A stretch of DNA of 64,000 bases from JAVWHP01 sp036639955 (GTDB lineage: Bacteria > Bacillota_I > Bacilli_A > Erysipelotrichales > Erysipelotrichaceae). Under the pieces are notes generated by a model that saw only the letters and a list, made by a program, of their open reading frames with translations, was not told where the DNA came from and did not search any database. Positions 18,296 to 27,849 of the stretch are shown here, one piece after another; position 1 is the stretch's first letter, and the number at the start of each line of letters is the position of its first letter. The stretch covers positions 1 to 64,000 of the forward strand of contig JAVWHP010000007.1 of the NCBI GenBank assembly GCA_036639955.1. Reading direction: 5' to 3'. A program made the translations under genes and the position numbers.

Positions 18296-18910
18296 ATGTT
18301 AAATATATTAATCCTAGTAATAGCACTATGTATAGATACACTTTTAGTAGCAATAATATACAGTATTAAAAATATTAAAGTACCTATTATATCGCAACTA
18401 ATCATTGCTTTTAATGGTGCTTTCTTTTTATGTATAGCATTAATACTATCAAGAATTATATTGTTTATAATACCTTATGATATTTGTAAAACTATAAGCA
18501 TTATAATACTTTTGGTAATAGGTATATATACTATATTACAATTCAAATTTAAAAAGTATTTAAAGGAACATGAAGTATTAAAACTAAGTTTAAGTAGCTT
18601 TAACTTAGTAATAAGTATATATGCTGATGAAACTAAAGCTGATTTAGATCAATCTAAAATATTAACAGCTATTGAGGCATTCTATTTAAGTTTAGCATTA
18701 TCAATAGATTCTTTATCTAGTGGAATAGCTTATGGTTTATTAATAACTAATAATACTATTATAATAGTAACGATAAGTTGTTTTATATTATGTTATATAT
18801 TTATTATAATAGGTCTAAAGTTAGGAAAACATATAGCGAGTTTAATAAAGCATGACTTAGGATGGATAAGTGGTTTATTATTCATTATATTAGCTTTACT
18901 AAAATTATAA
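18296..18910 (+). CDS. ytaF: YtaF, MntP-like sporulation membrane protein
   Basis: The 204-residue membrane protein has six or so hydrophobic helices arranged as an inverted repeat: LVIALCIDTLLVAIIYSIK near the start and LSLALSIDSLSSGIAYGL in the second half. This doubled SxD motif is shared with MntP and identifies YtaF, whose role in spores is unknown. ATG 18296 is chosen because AGAGGTGA (18283-18290) serves it; a GTG at 18287 lies inside that site. CTCTAATA (18263-18270) pairs with TATTAGAG (18279-18286) and would hide most of the ribosome-binding site in a hairpin, so translation may be damped. Confidence 0.82.
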   Translation: MLNILILVIALCIDTLLVAIIYSIKNIKVPIISQLIIAFNGAFFLCIALILSRIILFIIPYDICKTISIIILLVIGIYTILQFKFKKYLKEHEVLKLSLSSFNLVISIYADETKADLDQSKILTAIEAFYLSLALSIDSLSSGIAYGLLITNNTIIIVTISCFILCYIFIIIGLKLGKHIASLIKHDLGWISGLLFIILALLKL

Positions 18911-19046
18911 ATATAACTTGTAATTAGTAATCGAATTTGATACAATTTAATAATAAATACGGGACAAACTGTAAATTAACATAAATTATGTTGGAAACAG
19001 ATATGTTAAGATATTTTATAAACCTTATACAATTGGGGGATAAATT

Positions 19047-20183
19047 ATGAATGTCATATTCAATTTAATAATAGCGGCTGAAATAGTCTTTATAGTTTAT
19101 ATAGGATTTAGTAAATGCGCTAAAAGTATTCAAAGTACGAAAGTAACTTTACTACTATTAGTCGCATATAGTATTCCAGTATTTTTTATAATGTATATAT
19201 TAATAACATATTTTGAATTAGGTGGAACAGGAATATTTATATTTGCTACAATAGCTTATATAGTGCCAATTAAATTATTATTTAAAGGATCATTCATTAA
19301 TAATTTATCAACGGATATGATATGTTTAAATTATGCTATGTTGATATATTGCTTAAGTGTGCAAATAACGAATATATTTAATGTAATAGAACTAAATATA
19401 GCTAGGCTAGTAATACAAACAGCTTTATTTATAATAACAATGCCATTTTATTTACATTTTATATCTAGAATGCTATTGAAGATCAAAAATCATTCTAATA
19501 ATAAGATAACAAAGCGCATATTGGCCTTAAGTAGTGCTAGTGTAATAACATTAGTATTAATTAATTTTGCTTACGTATTTAACGTAGATTCAGTTAAAAT
19601 TTTATCACTACTAACTTTGTTTTCATGTTCAGTAATGAGTTATATCTTACTATATTATTTTATAATAAATTATCAAAGTATCACTAATTTAAGGAAGATA
19701 ATATATAAAGATACTTTAGTAGATATAAAGAATAGAGCTTGTGTATTTAAAGATATTCAATTGTTAATGGACTGTAAAAATCCTTTTAATTTAATTTATA
19801 TGGATTTAGATAATTTTAAATTAGTTAATGATAAGTATGGACATCAATGTGGAGATGAATATTTATTGGAGTTTGTTAGACTTATATGTGAAGATACGTA
19901 TTTATGTAGTAGACTATATAGGATGTCAGGTGATGAATTCATAATTGTATCAGAAGATTTAAATATTGCAGTATATGATATTATGAATAATATTAATAAA
20001 AGATTAGACGGGTTTAAGATTAGAGGCTGTGCTTTTAAGGGAGTAAGCTATGGGTACGCAAGTTATCCAATCCAAGGAGATACTTTAGATAAAATAATAA
20101 GTATAGCAGATAGTAAAATGTATGATAATAAGAATAGTAAGATTAAGGAAGATGTTACTGAACAAATAAAGAGTAAAGTTTAA
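19047..20183 (+). CDS. Membrane diguanylate cyclase with SGDEF active-site variant
   Basis: The 378-residue protein has about six or seven membrane helices in residues 1-215 and a C-terminal GGDEF domain (about 218-372), which makes cyclic di-GMP from two GTP. DNFKLVNDKYGHQCGDEYL carries the metal and substrate residues. The signature itself reads SGDEF (Ser294-Phe298), with the first Gly replaced. The two acidic residues remain, so activity is possible but not assured. No RxxD inhibitory site lies five residues upstream, so product inhibition is unlikely. It is monocistronic. Confidence 0.88.
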   Translation: MNVIFNLIIAAEIVFIVYIGFSKCAKSIQSTKVTLLLLVAYSIPVFFIMYILITYFELGGTGIFIFATIAYIVPIKLLFKGSFINNLSTDMICLNYAMLIYCLSVQITNIFNVIELNIARLVIQTALFIITMPFYLHFISRMLLKIKNHSNNKITKRILALSSASVITLVLINFAYVFNVDSVKILSLLTLFSCSVMSYILLYYFIINYQSITNLRKIIYKDTLVDIKNRACVFKDIQLLMDCKNPFNLIYMDLDNFKLVNDKYGHQCGDEYLLEFVRLICEDTYLCSRLYRMSGDEFIIVSEDLNIAVYDIMNNINKRLDGFKIRGCAFKGVSYGYASYPIQGDTLDKIISIADSKMYDNKNSKIKEDVTEQIKSKV

Positions 20184-20392
20184 GGATATAATATTAGCAA
20201 ATATTATTAGTTGGTGATTCATATGGGTAAAAAATGAAAGGGTATACAATATGATAAATGCAAGATAATATTGTTATAAGGCTTAAAATTAGGTATATTA
20301 TAGTATATAAATGAAGATAATACGTGAAAAAGTATTAAAAAAATGTTATATTATTAAGGTATAAAAAGAAGTTAAACCAGGAGGTATTAATT

Positions 20393-21961
20393 ATGAGTAA
20401 AAGACCAGTAGTTTTAGTAGTAATGGATGGTGTAGGTATTAGTGATGTTACATTAGGTAACGCAGTTAGTAATGCTTATACTCCAATATTAGATGATTTA
20501 ATGGCTAATAGCCCAAACACAGCAATTAAAGCACATGGATTAGCAGTTGGATTACCAAGTGATGAAGACATGGGTAACTCGGAAGTTGGACATAACGCAT
20601 TAGGATGTGGACAAATATATGCTCAGGGAGCTAAACTAGTAAATGAATCTATTGCTAGTAAAGAATTATTTGCTTCACCAACATGGAATGCGTTAATAGA
20701 TAACGCTAAAGAAAATACTATGCACTTTATTGGATTATTATCTGATGGTAATGTACATTCACATATTAATCATTTAATAGCAATGTTAGAACAAACAAAA
20801 GCACAAGGAATAAAGAATGTTAAATTACATATCTTATTAGACGGAAGAGATGTTCCTGAAACTAGTGCATTAATATATGTAGAACAAATCGAAGAAGTAA
20901 TGTCTAAATTAAATGATGGAAACTACCATGCTGAAATAGCTAGTGGTGGTGGAAGAATGAAAATCACTATGGACCGTTATAACTCTAACTGGTCTATGGT
21001 AGAAGAAGGATGGAAAACTCATGTATTAGGAGAAGGAAGACAATTTGCTTCAGCTAAAGAAGCAATTGAAACTTATCGTAATGAAACAGGAGTAGTGGAT
21101 CAAGATCTACCAGCCTTTGTAATAGCTAAAGATGGAAAAGCAGTTGGAACTATAGAAGATGGAGATAGTGTAATACTATTTAATTTTAGAGGAGACCGTG
21201 CTCAAGAAATATGTTTAGCATTTGATAATGAAAACTTTGACCAATTTGATCGTGTAAGATTTCCTAAGGTTATGTTTGCTGGAATGCTTCAATATGATGC
21301 AGACCTTAAAATACCTCATAACTTCTTAGCATTCCCACCAAAAATCAAAAATACTTTATCTGAAACATTAGTAAAGAATGGAATCAGACAATATGCTATA
21401 AGTGAAACACAAAAATTTGGACACGTAACATATTTCTGGAATGGAAATAGAAGTGAAAAATTTGATGAAAACTTAGAAACATTTGTTGAAGTTAAATCAG
21501 ATGTAGTACCATTTGAACAAAGACCTTGGATGAAAGCAGCAGATATAACTGATCAATTAAATGAAGCAATAGCTTCTAATAAATATGATTTCTTAAGAAC
21601 TAACTATCCAAATGGAGATATGGTAGGACATACAGGAGATTATGAAGCAACAATTATTGGAGTAGAATCAGTAGACATTATGTTAAAGAGAATATTACCA
21701 GTAGTAAAAGCAAATAACGCAATATTAGTTGTAACAGCAGACCATGGAAACGCTGATGAAATGTATGAAAAAGCTAAGAAAACAGATACAAGAATTAAAG
21801 CAAAAACATCACATACATTAAATGCAGTACCGTTTATAATCTTTAATGCAGATGTAGAAATCAAAGAAGGAAACTTTGGATTAGCAAACGTAGCAGCAAC
21901 AGTAGCAAAACTATTAGATATAGAAAAGGATCCATCTTGGGAAGAAAGCATCATAAAATAA
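20393..21961 (+). CDS. gpmI: 2,3-bisphosphoglycerate-independent phosphoglycerate mutase
   Basis: The 522-residue two-manganese enzyme interconverts 3- and 2-phosphoglycerate in glycolysis. The phosphatase-type nucleophile region reads DMGNSEVGHNALG (the serine), preceded by RPVVLVVMDGVG with a metal Asp. Further signatures are HILLDGRDVPETSAL, TYFWNGNRSEKF, DMVGHTGDYEAT and VTADHGNADEM. Length is normal. The start follows AGGAGGTATTAATT. It is alone here rather than in a gapA-pgk-tpi operon, with its own terminator. Confidence 0.96.
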   Translation: MSKRPVVLVVMDGVGISDVTLGNAVSNAYTPILDDLMANSPNTAIKAHGLAVGLPSDEDMGNSEVGHNALGCGQIYAQGAKLVNESIASKELFASPTWNALIDNAKENTMHFIGLLSDGNVHSHINHLIAMLEQTKAQGIKNVKLHILLDGRDVPETSALIYVEQIEEVMSKLNDGNYHAEIASGGGRMKITMDRYNSNWSMVEEGWKTHVLGEGRQFASAKEAIETYRNETGVVDQDLPAFVIAKDGKAVGTIEDGDSVILFNFRGDRAQEICLAFDNENFDQFDRVRFPKVMFAGMLQYDADLKIPHNFLAFPPKIKNTLSETLVKNGIRQYAISETQKFGHVTYFWNGNRSEKFDENLETFVEVKSDVVPFEQRPWMKAADITDQLNEAIASNKYDFLRTNYPNGDMVGHTGDYEATIIGVESVDIMLKRILPVVKANNAILVVTADHGNADEMYEKAKKTDTRIKAKTSHTLNAVPFIIFNADVEIKEGNFGLANVAATVAKLLDIEKDPSWEESIIK

Positions 21962-21965
21962 AAGT

Positions 21966-21993
21966 AACCTCCAAAAAAATGGAGGTTTTTTTA
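21966..21993 (+). terminator. gpmI terminator
   Basis: AACCTCC (21966-21972) pairs with GGAGGTT (21981-21987) around an A-rich loop, followed by a T-run. Confidence 0.88.
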
Positions 21994-22145
21994 AACAAAT
22001 AATACGGTTAGTAACAGTAAATTACAAGAATATAAATATACTTATGCTAAAATGACCTAATTATAACTTTTAGTGTCCTATATGTAACATTTAAAAAAAC
22101 ACAACCGCAATATGTTGTATAATAGACCGGAAACGGGGTGATTTA

Positions 22146-24344
22146 ATGCTAGTAAAAGAAACAAAAAATTATAAAAGATTTATAATAGTAATGATAGCTT
22201 TAGTAGTGTTATTTTCATCACTACTCATAGCATTTGTCCTAAATGTACAATCATTATTAGAAGAAGATGCTTTTAATAGAGTTAATCAAATGACTATTCA
22301 ATTAAAATCTAATTTAGAAAATGCATTAGGTTACCATTCGATAGAATTAAATAATATGGCAATTAAGATATCTGAAATTAAAGAACCAACAGAAGAAGAT
22401 TTTAATAAAATTATTGCTAGTGAAAAAGCAAATTTTGAAAATATACAATATGTAAATAGTAATGGAAAAGGTTATAATCTTAAAAATTCTATTTATTATA
22501 GTAATGCTGAGATAAAAGATAATATATCTAAAGGTAAATTTTATGTTACAGATCCTTATTTATCAAGTGGTAAATATTTAATTACGCAAACGATACCAAT
22601 CATTAAAGATAAAAAAGTTTTAGGTGCTTTATTAGTAGATTCAGAAGTAACAGGTATTAATGAATTATGTAATAGTATGTCAGATGTAAACAGTGATGGG
22701 TTTGTAATTAATCAAAAACAAGATATATTATTCAAGGCTACTAATAATAGAATTGATATAATAAATGATGATTTAAATAGTTTAATAAAAGATAAGTTTG
22801 CTGATTATGAAGAAGATAAAGCTAATCCTATTTTATCTTTAAATAATAGAGGTGATAAGTATTATATAAGTTTTAGAGCTTTAGATAATACTAATGGTTG
22901 GTATGTAGTTCTGTTAGCGCCTAGTGAGTCTATTATTACTAATGGTACTAATATTATTAATCAAACTATGAAGGTTGCTGGCGCTTTAATAATAGTATTA
23001 TTATTAGTGTTCTTATTCTCTTATTTACAACAAAAGGTATATGATAATAAAATGTTAAGGTTTGCTTATGAAGATAAATTAACAGGCTTAAGTAGTTATA
23101 TGAAATTCTGTGTAGATGTTAATAATAAGATAAAGAATGCTAAAGATAAGGAATATGCTTTAATCTTATTTGATGTTAATAAATTTAAGGTTATAAATGA
23201 AACTTATGGATTTGAAATTGGTGATATAATATTAAAGAAACTTGCTGAAGCTATGCAAGAATGTATTAGTAGTGAAGGTTTATGTTGTAGAATGTCTAAT
23301 GATTTCTATTTGATTTTTGAAAAGTATAGTGGTAATAAGATGGATATATTAAGAATTATGTCTTTAATAGAAGGAAGAATTAAAGACTTACAGATTAATG
23401 AATCTCATAAGATAAATATATTAATATCTACGGGAGTATTTATATTTGATAAGGATGAAGCTTCTGAATATAATGGAAACTTAACTAAATATATAAGTAG
23501 AGCTAAGATGGCTCATGCGACTGTTAAGGGTAAACATGATGTTAGAGTTAGATTCTTTGATGAAAAGATTCAAAGTGATTTTAAAGAAGAAAGAAACATA
23601 GAAAATGAAATGGATAAGGCTTTAGAAAAAGGTGAGTTTGAAGTTTATTATCAACCTAAGTATGATTTAGTAAGAGGTTGTGTAGCTGGTGCTGAAGCAT
23701 TAATAAGATGGAACCATCCTCAAAAAGGATTAGTATATCCTAATGATTTTATCCCTGTATTTGAAAAGAATGGTTTTATTATTCAAATTGATGAGTTTAT
23801 GTTTGATACTGCATGTAAAGATATAAGAGAATGGTTAGATGAAGGAATAGAACCTGTAAGAATTAGTGTTAATTTATCTAGAAATCATATTAGAAGTGGT
23901 GATATGATTGATATGTTAAAGAGTAGTATGGCTAGATATAAGGTAGATCCTAAATATTTAGAAATAGAATTAACCGAGAGTATAGCATATGAAGATATTA
24001 ATGCATTAAGAGAGATCGTTGAAAGAATTCATAATATAGATTTATCTATATCTATTGATGATTTCGGTAGTGGTTATTCTTCATTATCATTATTAGAAGC
24101 AATAGAATTTGATGTATTAAAATTAGATAAAACTTTCTTAAATAACTTAGAAAAGAATGTTAAGAGTAAGGTAATACTTGAACATATAATTGCTTTAGCT
24201 AAAGCAATTAACGTAGTAGTACTTTGTGAAGGTGTTGAAACACAAGAACAAGCTGATTATTTAAGAGGCTTAGGTTGTGATTTAATCCAAGGATTCTTAT
24301 TTTCTAAAGCTTTAAGAAAACAAGACTTTGAAGCATTACTTTAA
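22146..24344 (+). CDS. Cyclic-di-GMP phosphodiesterase (Cache-type sensor, degenerate GGDEF, EAL)
   Basis: The 732-residue protein has membrane helices at about 14-35 and 275-297 enclosing an extracytoplasmic sensor domain of the Cache type, then GGDEF and EAL domains. The GGDEF signature has decayed to MSNDF, so cyclase activity is not expected. The EAL domain looks complete: AEALIRW (EAL at 517-519), NLSR, ELTES, DDFGSGYSS, KLDKTF and EGVETQEQ. It should therefore degrade cyclic di-GMP in response to an external signal. It opposes the cyclase at 19047. Start after GGGGTGATTTA; its own terminator follows. Confidence 0.92.
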   Translation: MLVKETKNYKRFIIVMIALVVLFSSLLIAFVLNVQSLLEEDAFNRVNQMTIQLKSNLENALGYHSIELNNMAIKISEIKEPTEEDFNKIIASEKANFENIQYVNSNGKGYNLKNSIYYSNAEIKDNISKGKFYVTDPYLSSGKYLITQTIPIIKDKKVLGALLVDSEVTGINELCNSMSDVNSDGFVINQKQDILFKATNNRIDIINDDLNSLIKDKFADYEEDKANPILSLNNRGDKYYISFRALDNTNGWYVVLLAPSESIITNGTNIINQTMKVAGALIIVLLLVFLFSYLQQKVYDNKMLRFAYEDKLTGLSSYMKFCVDVNNKIKNAKDKEYALILFDVNKFKVINETYGFEIGDIILKKLAEAMQECISSEGLCCRMSNDFYLIFEKYSGNKMDILRIMSLIEGRIKDLQINESHKINILISTGVFIFDKDEASEYNGNLTKYISRAKMAHATVKGKHDVRVRFFDEKIQSDFKEERNIENEMDKALEKGEFEVYYQPKYDLVRGCVAGAEALIRWNHPQKGLVYPNDFIPVFEKNGFIIQIDEFMFDTACKDIREWLDEGIEPVRISVNLSRNHIRSGDMIDMLKSSMARYKVDPKYLEIELTESIAYEDINALREIVERIHNIDLSISIDDFGSGYSSLSLLEAIEFDVLKLDKTFLNNLEKNVKSKVILEHIIALAKAINVVVLCEGVETQEQADYLRGLGCDLIQGFLFSKALRKQDFEALL

Positions 24345-24345
24345 T

Positions 24346-24378
24346 AGGATTAGCATTTAGTGCTAATTCTATTTTTAT
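24346..24378 (+). terminator. Terminator after the EAL gene
   Basis: AGGATTAGCA (24346-24355) pairs with TGCTAATTCT (24361-24370) with one wobble pair across a five-base loop, followed by ATTTTTATT. Confidence 0.8.
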
Positions 24379-24473
24379 TGTACATAAGATTAATTTTTTG
24401 AAGCCTCCTTATAAGTAACATAAAAAAGGAATAAATTATATATTAACATATAAAGTAATTAGAAGGTGATAAA

Positions 24474-25388
24474 ATGTTAGAAGTAAACCATATAACAAAA
24501 AATTATGGAAGAAGTAGAGGAATAAATGATATAAGTTTTAAAGTTAAAGACGGAATGGTACTAGGATTACTAGGAAGTAATGGAAGTGGAAAAACAACAA
24601 CCTTTAGAGTACTATTGGGATTATTAGATAAAGAAAAAGGAGAAATAAAATACAATAAAAAAAAAATAGAAGACTATCCTAGATTCTTTGGTTACCTACC
24701 AGAAGAAAGAAGTATGCTAAGAGACCTTAAAGTTAAAGAACAAATAACGTATTTAGGTAAACTAAAAAATATGAAAATTGAAGAAATAGAGAATGCGATG
24801 AATCATTACTTTAAAATATTAGATATCGAAATATATAAAAATAGAAAGATAATTGAACTATCAAAAGGTAACCAACAAAAGGTTCAACTAGTATGCGCAC
24901 TTATTCACAATCCTAAAATAGTAATACTAGATGAACCACTAAATGGACTTGATATAGCTAATGTGATGTTATTTAAAAAGATTATAATGCAATTGAAAAA
25001 AGAAAAGAAGATTATATTATTGTCATCACATCTGTATGATACTATCGAAAATAATTGTGATAGTGTATTGTATTTGAAAGAGGGGAAAATTCTATTTCAA
25101 GGAGATTTAATAGCACTAAAGAAAAAAAGAAAAAGTAGAATGATTAAAATATTAGATAAAGATATCGACTATTGGAAGCAAATAGAGGGGGTAATAGAAA
25201 GCGAAATAAATGGAAATTACGTAAGTTTAAGAGTAGACGAAGCTAATGTTAAAAATGTAATAAATATAATAAAAAAGGAAAATATACAGGAATATTCTAT
25301 AGCTTATCCTTGCTTAGCAGAAATAATAAAGGAGGAACTTAATGAAGACATTGATGCAGTTCTCATTGAAAAGAAGATTTTTAAATAA
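24474..25388 (+). CDS. ABC transporter ATP-binding protein (NatA/YhaQ type)
   Basis: The 304-residue ATPase has Walker A GSNGSGKTT (about 34-42), a signature loop LSKGNQQKV, Walker B IVILDEP and the switch His in LLSSHL. The Lys-Gly-Asn-Gln-Gln signature is typical of the NatA/YhaQ group of ABC-2 exporters. A C-terminal extension of about 80 residues is also usual there. It overlaps the permease gene by 47 bp, so the two form one exporter. The substrate is unknown (Na+ or a peptide/drug are the options in relatives). Confidence 0.9.
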   Translation: MLEVNHITKNYGRSRGINDISFKVKDGMVLGLLGSNGSGKTTTFRVLLGLLDKEKGEIKYNKKKIEDYPRFFGYLPEERSMLRDLKVKEQITYLGKLKNMKIEEIENAMNHYFKILDIEIYKNRKIIELSKGNQQKVQLVCALIHNPKIVILDEPLNGLDIANVMLFKKIIMQLKKEKKIILLSSHLYDTIENNCDSVLYLKEGKILFQGDLIALKKKRKSRMIKILDKDIDYWKQIEGVIESEINGNYVSLRVDEANVKNVINIIKKENIQEYSIAYPCLAEIIKEELNEDIDAVLIEKKIFK

Positions 25389-26553
25389 GGCTACTATAAC
25401 TTTAAATGTAATAATATTAGTAGTTATGGGATGCATTGCGTTTATTGATCCAATCTTAAATGCTATTAATCCTAGTATACTAGAACCTACTATAATAAAT
25501 GTAGATTTAGATGATGCTACCTTTGAGTTTCTTAGTAAGTTAGACCAAGTTTATTTTAAATTTGATCATAATATAGAAGCCGAATATACATTAGGTTTTA
25601 AAGATAGTTATACATTAACTTCTGATTACCCAATGAAGGATGAACAATTTATTTTACTTACCAGTATGTTAGATTCTTATAGTAAGGAACAAAGACTAAA
25701 TGAAGCAGGATTAGGAAGTATTCTTGAAGAAGATATAACAATTACACCAATTATTAAAATTGAAACGCCTAAGGGAAGTGTAAGTAGTTCAGTAGTGTTT
25801 ATGATTATAACAGGAATATATTTTATGATGCTTTCTTTTGCAACGGCTATTGCTAATGAAGTAGTATATGAAAAGTCTACTAAAACTTTAGAATTAATTT
25901 TAACATCAGTTAGTGCTAAAACGCATTTTTTATCTAAGATGATAGTAGGCTGGCTTGTAATAGTAGTTCAATGTATAATAAGTGCTTCTATAATAGGTGG
26001 TTGGTTGCTTATAAGAAATATATATGATGGTGGTAAAGGGATATTAGCTTCGGCATACGCTTTTAATTTAATACCTAAACAGTATGCTAACTTTAATGAA
26101 TTGTTAGCATCGCTCGATATTACATCTTCCTTAGTTATTAACTTCTTATTATCATTAGTATTTCTATGCTTAGGTATATTATTTATTCAAATGATATTAG
26201 TAGTAATAAGTAGTTTTGTTTCTAGCATAGAAGAAGCAGGTAATATACAAGCACCATTCTACCTTGTATTAATGGGTGTATATTACCTATCCATATCTTT
26301 AAATAGTCCTTATCAATTAAGTAAAGGGATAGCTTATATTTTATCATATATACCATTCTTTTCTATGTTGTTTATGCCTCAGCGTTTGTTATCTTCGAAT
26401 GTTCCATTATTAGAAATAAGTTTATCTCTTTGTTTTAGTTTAGTTAGTATTTATTTAGTAATACACTTTGGTATTAAATTATATCAAAAGGGTGTCTTGA
26501 ATTATTCAAATGCTAGTTTGTTTAAGCAAATAAGCGATAGAATTCATAAATGA
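25342..26553 (+). CDS. ABC-2 type permease (NatB/YhaP type)
   Basis: The 403-residue membrane protein has one N-terminal helix (about 15-37), an external domain of about 115 residues, then five or six helices. The element NEVVYEKSTKTLELILTSVSA is the typical cytoplasmic coupling segment of NatB/YhaP-like permeases. It begins inside the ATPase gene behind AAGGAGG and ends with TGA, showing that TGA is a stop in this organism. Its last codons lie in a long terminator stem shared with rarA. Confidence 0.88.
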   Translation: MKTLMQFSLKRRFLNKATITLNVIILVVMGCIAFIDPILNAINPSILEPTIINVDLDDATFEFLSKLDQVYFKFDHNIEAEYTLGFKDSYTLTSDYPMKDEQFILLTSMLDSYSKEQRLNEAGLGSILEEDITITPIIKIETPKGSVSSSVVFMIITGIYFMMLSFATAIANEVVYEKSTKTLELILTSVSAKTHFLSKMIVGWLVIVVQCIISASIIGGWLLIRNIYDGGKGILASAYAFNLIPKQYANFNELLASLDITSSLVINFLLSLVFLCLGILFIQMILVVISSFVSSIEEAGNIQAPFYLVLMGVYYLSISLNSPYQLSKGIAYILSYIPFFSMLFMPQRLLSSNVPLLEISLSLCFSLVSIYLVIHFGIKLYQKGVLNYSNASLFKQISDRIHK

Positions 26554-26569
26554 ATTCTATCGCTTATTT
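26528..26569. terminator. Perfect 19-bp hairpin, bidirectional terminator shared by the ABC permease and rarA
   Basis: Positions 26528-26546 pair perfectly with 26551-26569 across a TAAA loop. The stem contains the last codons of the permease on the plus strand and the last codon and stop of rarA on the minus strand. A-rich and T-rich flanks make it a terminator in both directions. Confidence 0.85.
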
Positions 26570-27819
26570 TTTAGTTTTGCTAATTCAGGGGAACGTTTTA
26601 TTTTGTTTATTTTGTTATAGTTTGCTGCTAGTGTTTGTTCATACTGGCTATTTGTATTTGGTATATAGAATTGTTGATTAGCAATACTATTTGGTAGATA
26701 TTGAATAAGTGGCCATAGGTCGCTTCGACTATAATCATATAGATCTTCAGCATTCATTCCAACAGGAGTAAGTGCTAAATAACTTGGCACTTGGTAAGAA
26801 TTCTTTTCTAGTGTTGTTAGAGCAGAATCTATTGCTAGTTCAGCTGATTTAGATTTAGGCGACAAACATAAATCTATTATAGCATTACTTAATGGTATTC
26901 TGCCTTCTGGGAATCCTACTATTCGTGCTGCTGCTAGTGCTTGAACACAACGTGCACAGGCCGCAGGATTACCTAGGCCTACATCTTCATAAGCTGTTAC
27001 TAATAATCTTCGTTCTATCGAATCTAAATCATTTGCTTTGATCATTATTCCTAAATAATATAGAGCAGCATTAACATCACTACCTCTAATTGACTTTTGA
27101 AACGCTGATAATACATTATAGTAGCCATCGCCATCGTTATCTATTAGCATGTTTGGTTGTGTAGCATATTGTTTGACTAAATCCAGACTAATAATGTTTG
27201 CGTTACAGGCTATAGAACATATTTCTAATAAATTTAGAGCAAATCTAATATCTCCATTACTTGCTTTTGCAATGAGTACTAAACTTTGGTACTCAATACT
27301 ATATTCATTATTAAGCCCGTTTGGGCTTAATAATGCTGTTTGTAATGCTTTAGTAATATCGTCTATTGCTAATGGTTTAATTTCTAATAGTTGACATCTA
27401 GAGCGGATGGCTGGGTTTATTGAGTGAAAGGGGTTAGCAGTTGTTGCTCCAATTAGTGTTATATTTCCATTTTCAATATGTGGTAATAATAAATCTTGTT
27501 TATCTTTATTTAATCTATGTACCTCATCAACTATAACTATAAGGCCATCTATATATTTAGCTTCATTAAATATTATTTCTAGATCTTTTTTATTTCCAGT
27601 TACTGCATTAAAGAGTCTATATGGTAGTTCAAGTTCATTGGCTATTACACTAGCTAATGTAGTTTTACCAGTTCCTGGTGGCCCATAGAATATCATTGAA
27701 AATACTCTTTTAGCATCTACACACTTCTTTATGATCTTACCTTCACCAATAAGGTGTTGTTGTCCTATTACTTCATTTAAAGTTTTAGGTCTCATTCTAT
27801 GTGCTAATGGTTTCTTCAT
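26557..27819 (-). CDS. rarA: Replication-associated recombination protein A (MgsA/RarA)
   Basis: The 420-residue AAA+ ATPase acts at stalled or damaged replication forks. MRPKTLNEVIGQQHLIGEG near the N-terminus, Walker A YGPPGTGKTT, Walker B IVIVDEVHR, sensor GATTANP and the RSRCQ arginine finger are followed by the C-terminal region with AAALYYLGIMIKANDLDSIERRL-like elements conserved in RarA. Length is normal. The ribosome-binding site is AGAAGGGA. It converges with the ABC permease. Confidence 0.95.
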   Translation of the reverse strand: MKKPLAHRMRPKTLNEVIGQQHLIGEGKIIKKCVDAKRVFSMIFYGPPGTGKTTLASVIANELELPYRLFNAVTGNKKDLEIIFNEAKYIDGLIVIVDEVHRLNKDKQDLLLPHIENGNITLIGATTANPFHSINPAIRSRCQLLEIKPLAIDDITKALQTALLSPNGLNNEYSIEYQSLVLIAKASNGDIRFALNLLEICSIACNANIISLDLVKQYATQPNMLIDNDGDGYYNVLSAFQKSIRGSDVNAALYYLGIMIKANDLDSIERRLLVTAYEDVGLGNPAACARCVQALAAARIVGFPEGRIPLSNAIIDLCLSPKSKSAELAIDSALTTLEKNSYQVPSYLALTPVGMNAEDLYDYSRSDLWPLIQYLPNSIANQQFYIPNTNSQYEQTLAANYNKINKIKRSPELAKLKNKR

Positions 27820-27849
27820 GGTATCCCTTCTTTCCTTTCAATTATAGCA

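Noticed and set aside
20218..20240. Four-codon frame after GGTGATTC upstream of gpmI
   Set aside because: It encodes only MGKK, with no terminator or regulatory structure; it looks like a coincidence.
25342..26553. Possible Mollicutes-type genetic code with TGA as Trp, suggested by the very low GC
   Set aside because: The permease frame ends in TGA inside a terminator stem and many Trp codons elsewhere are TGG, so TGA is a stop.
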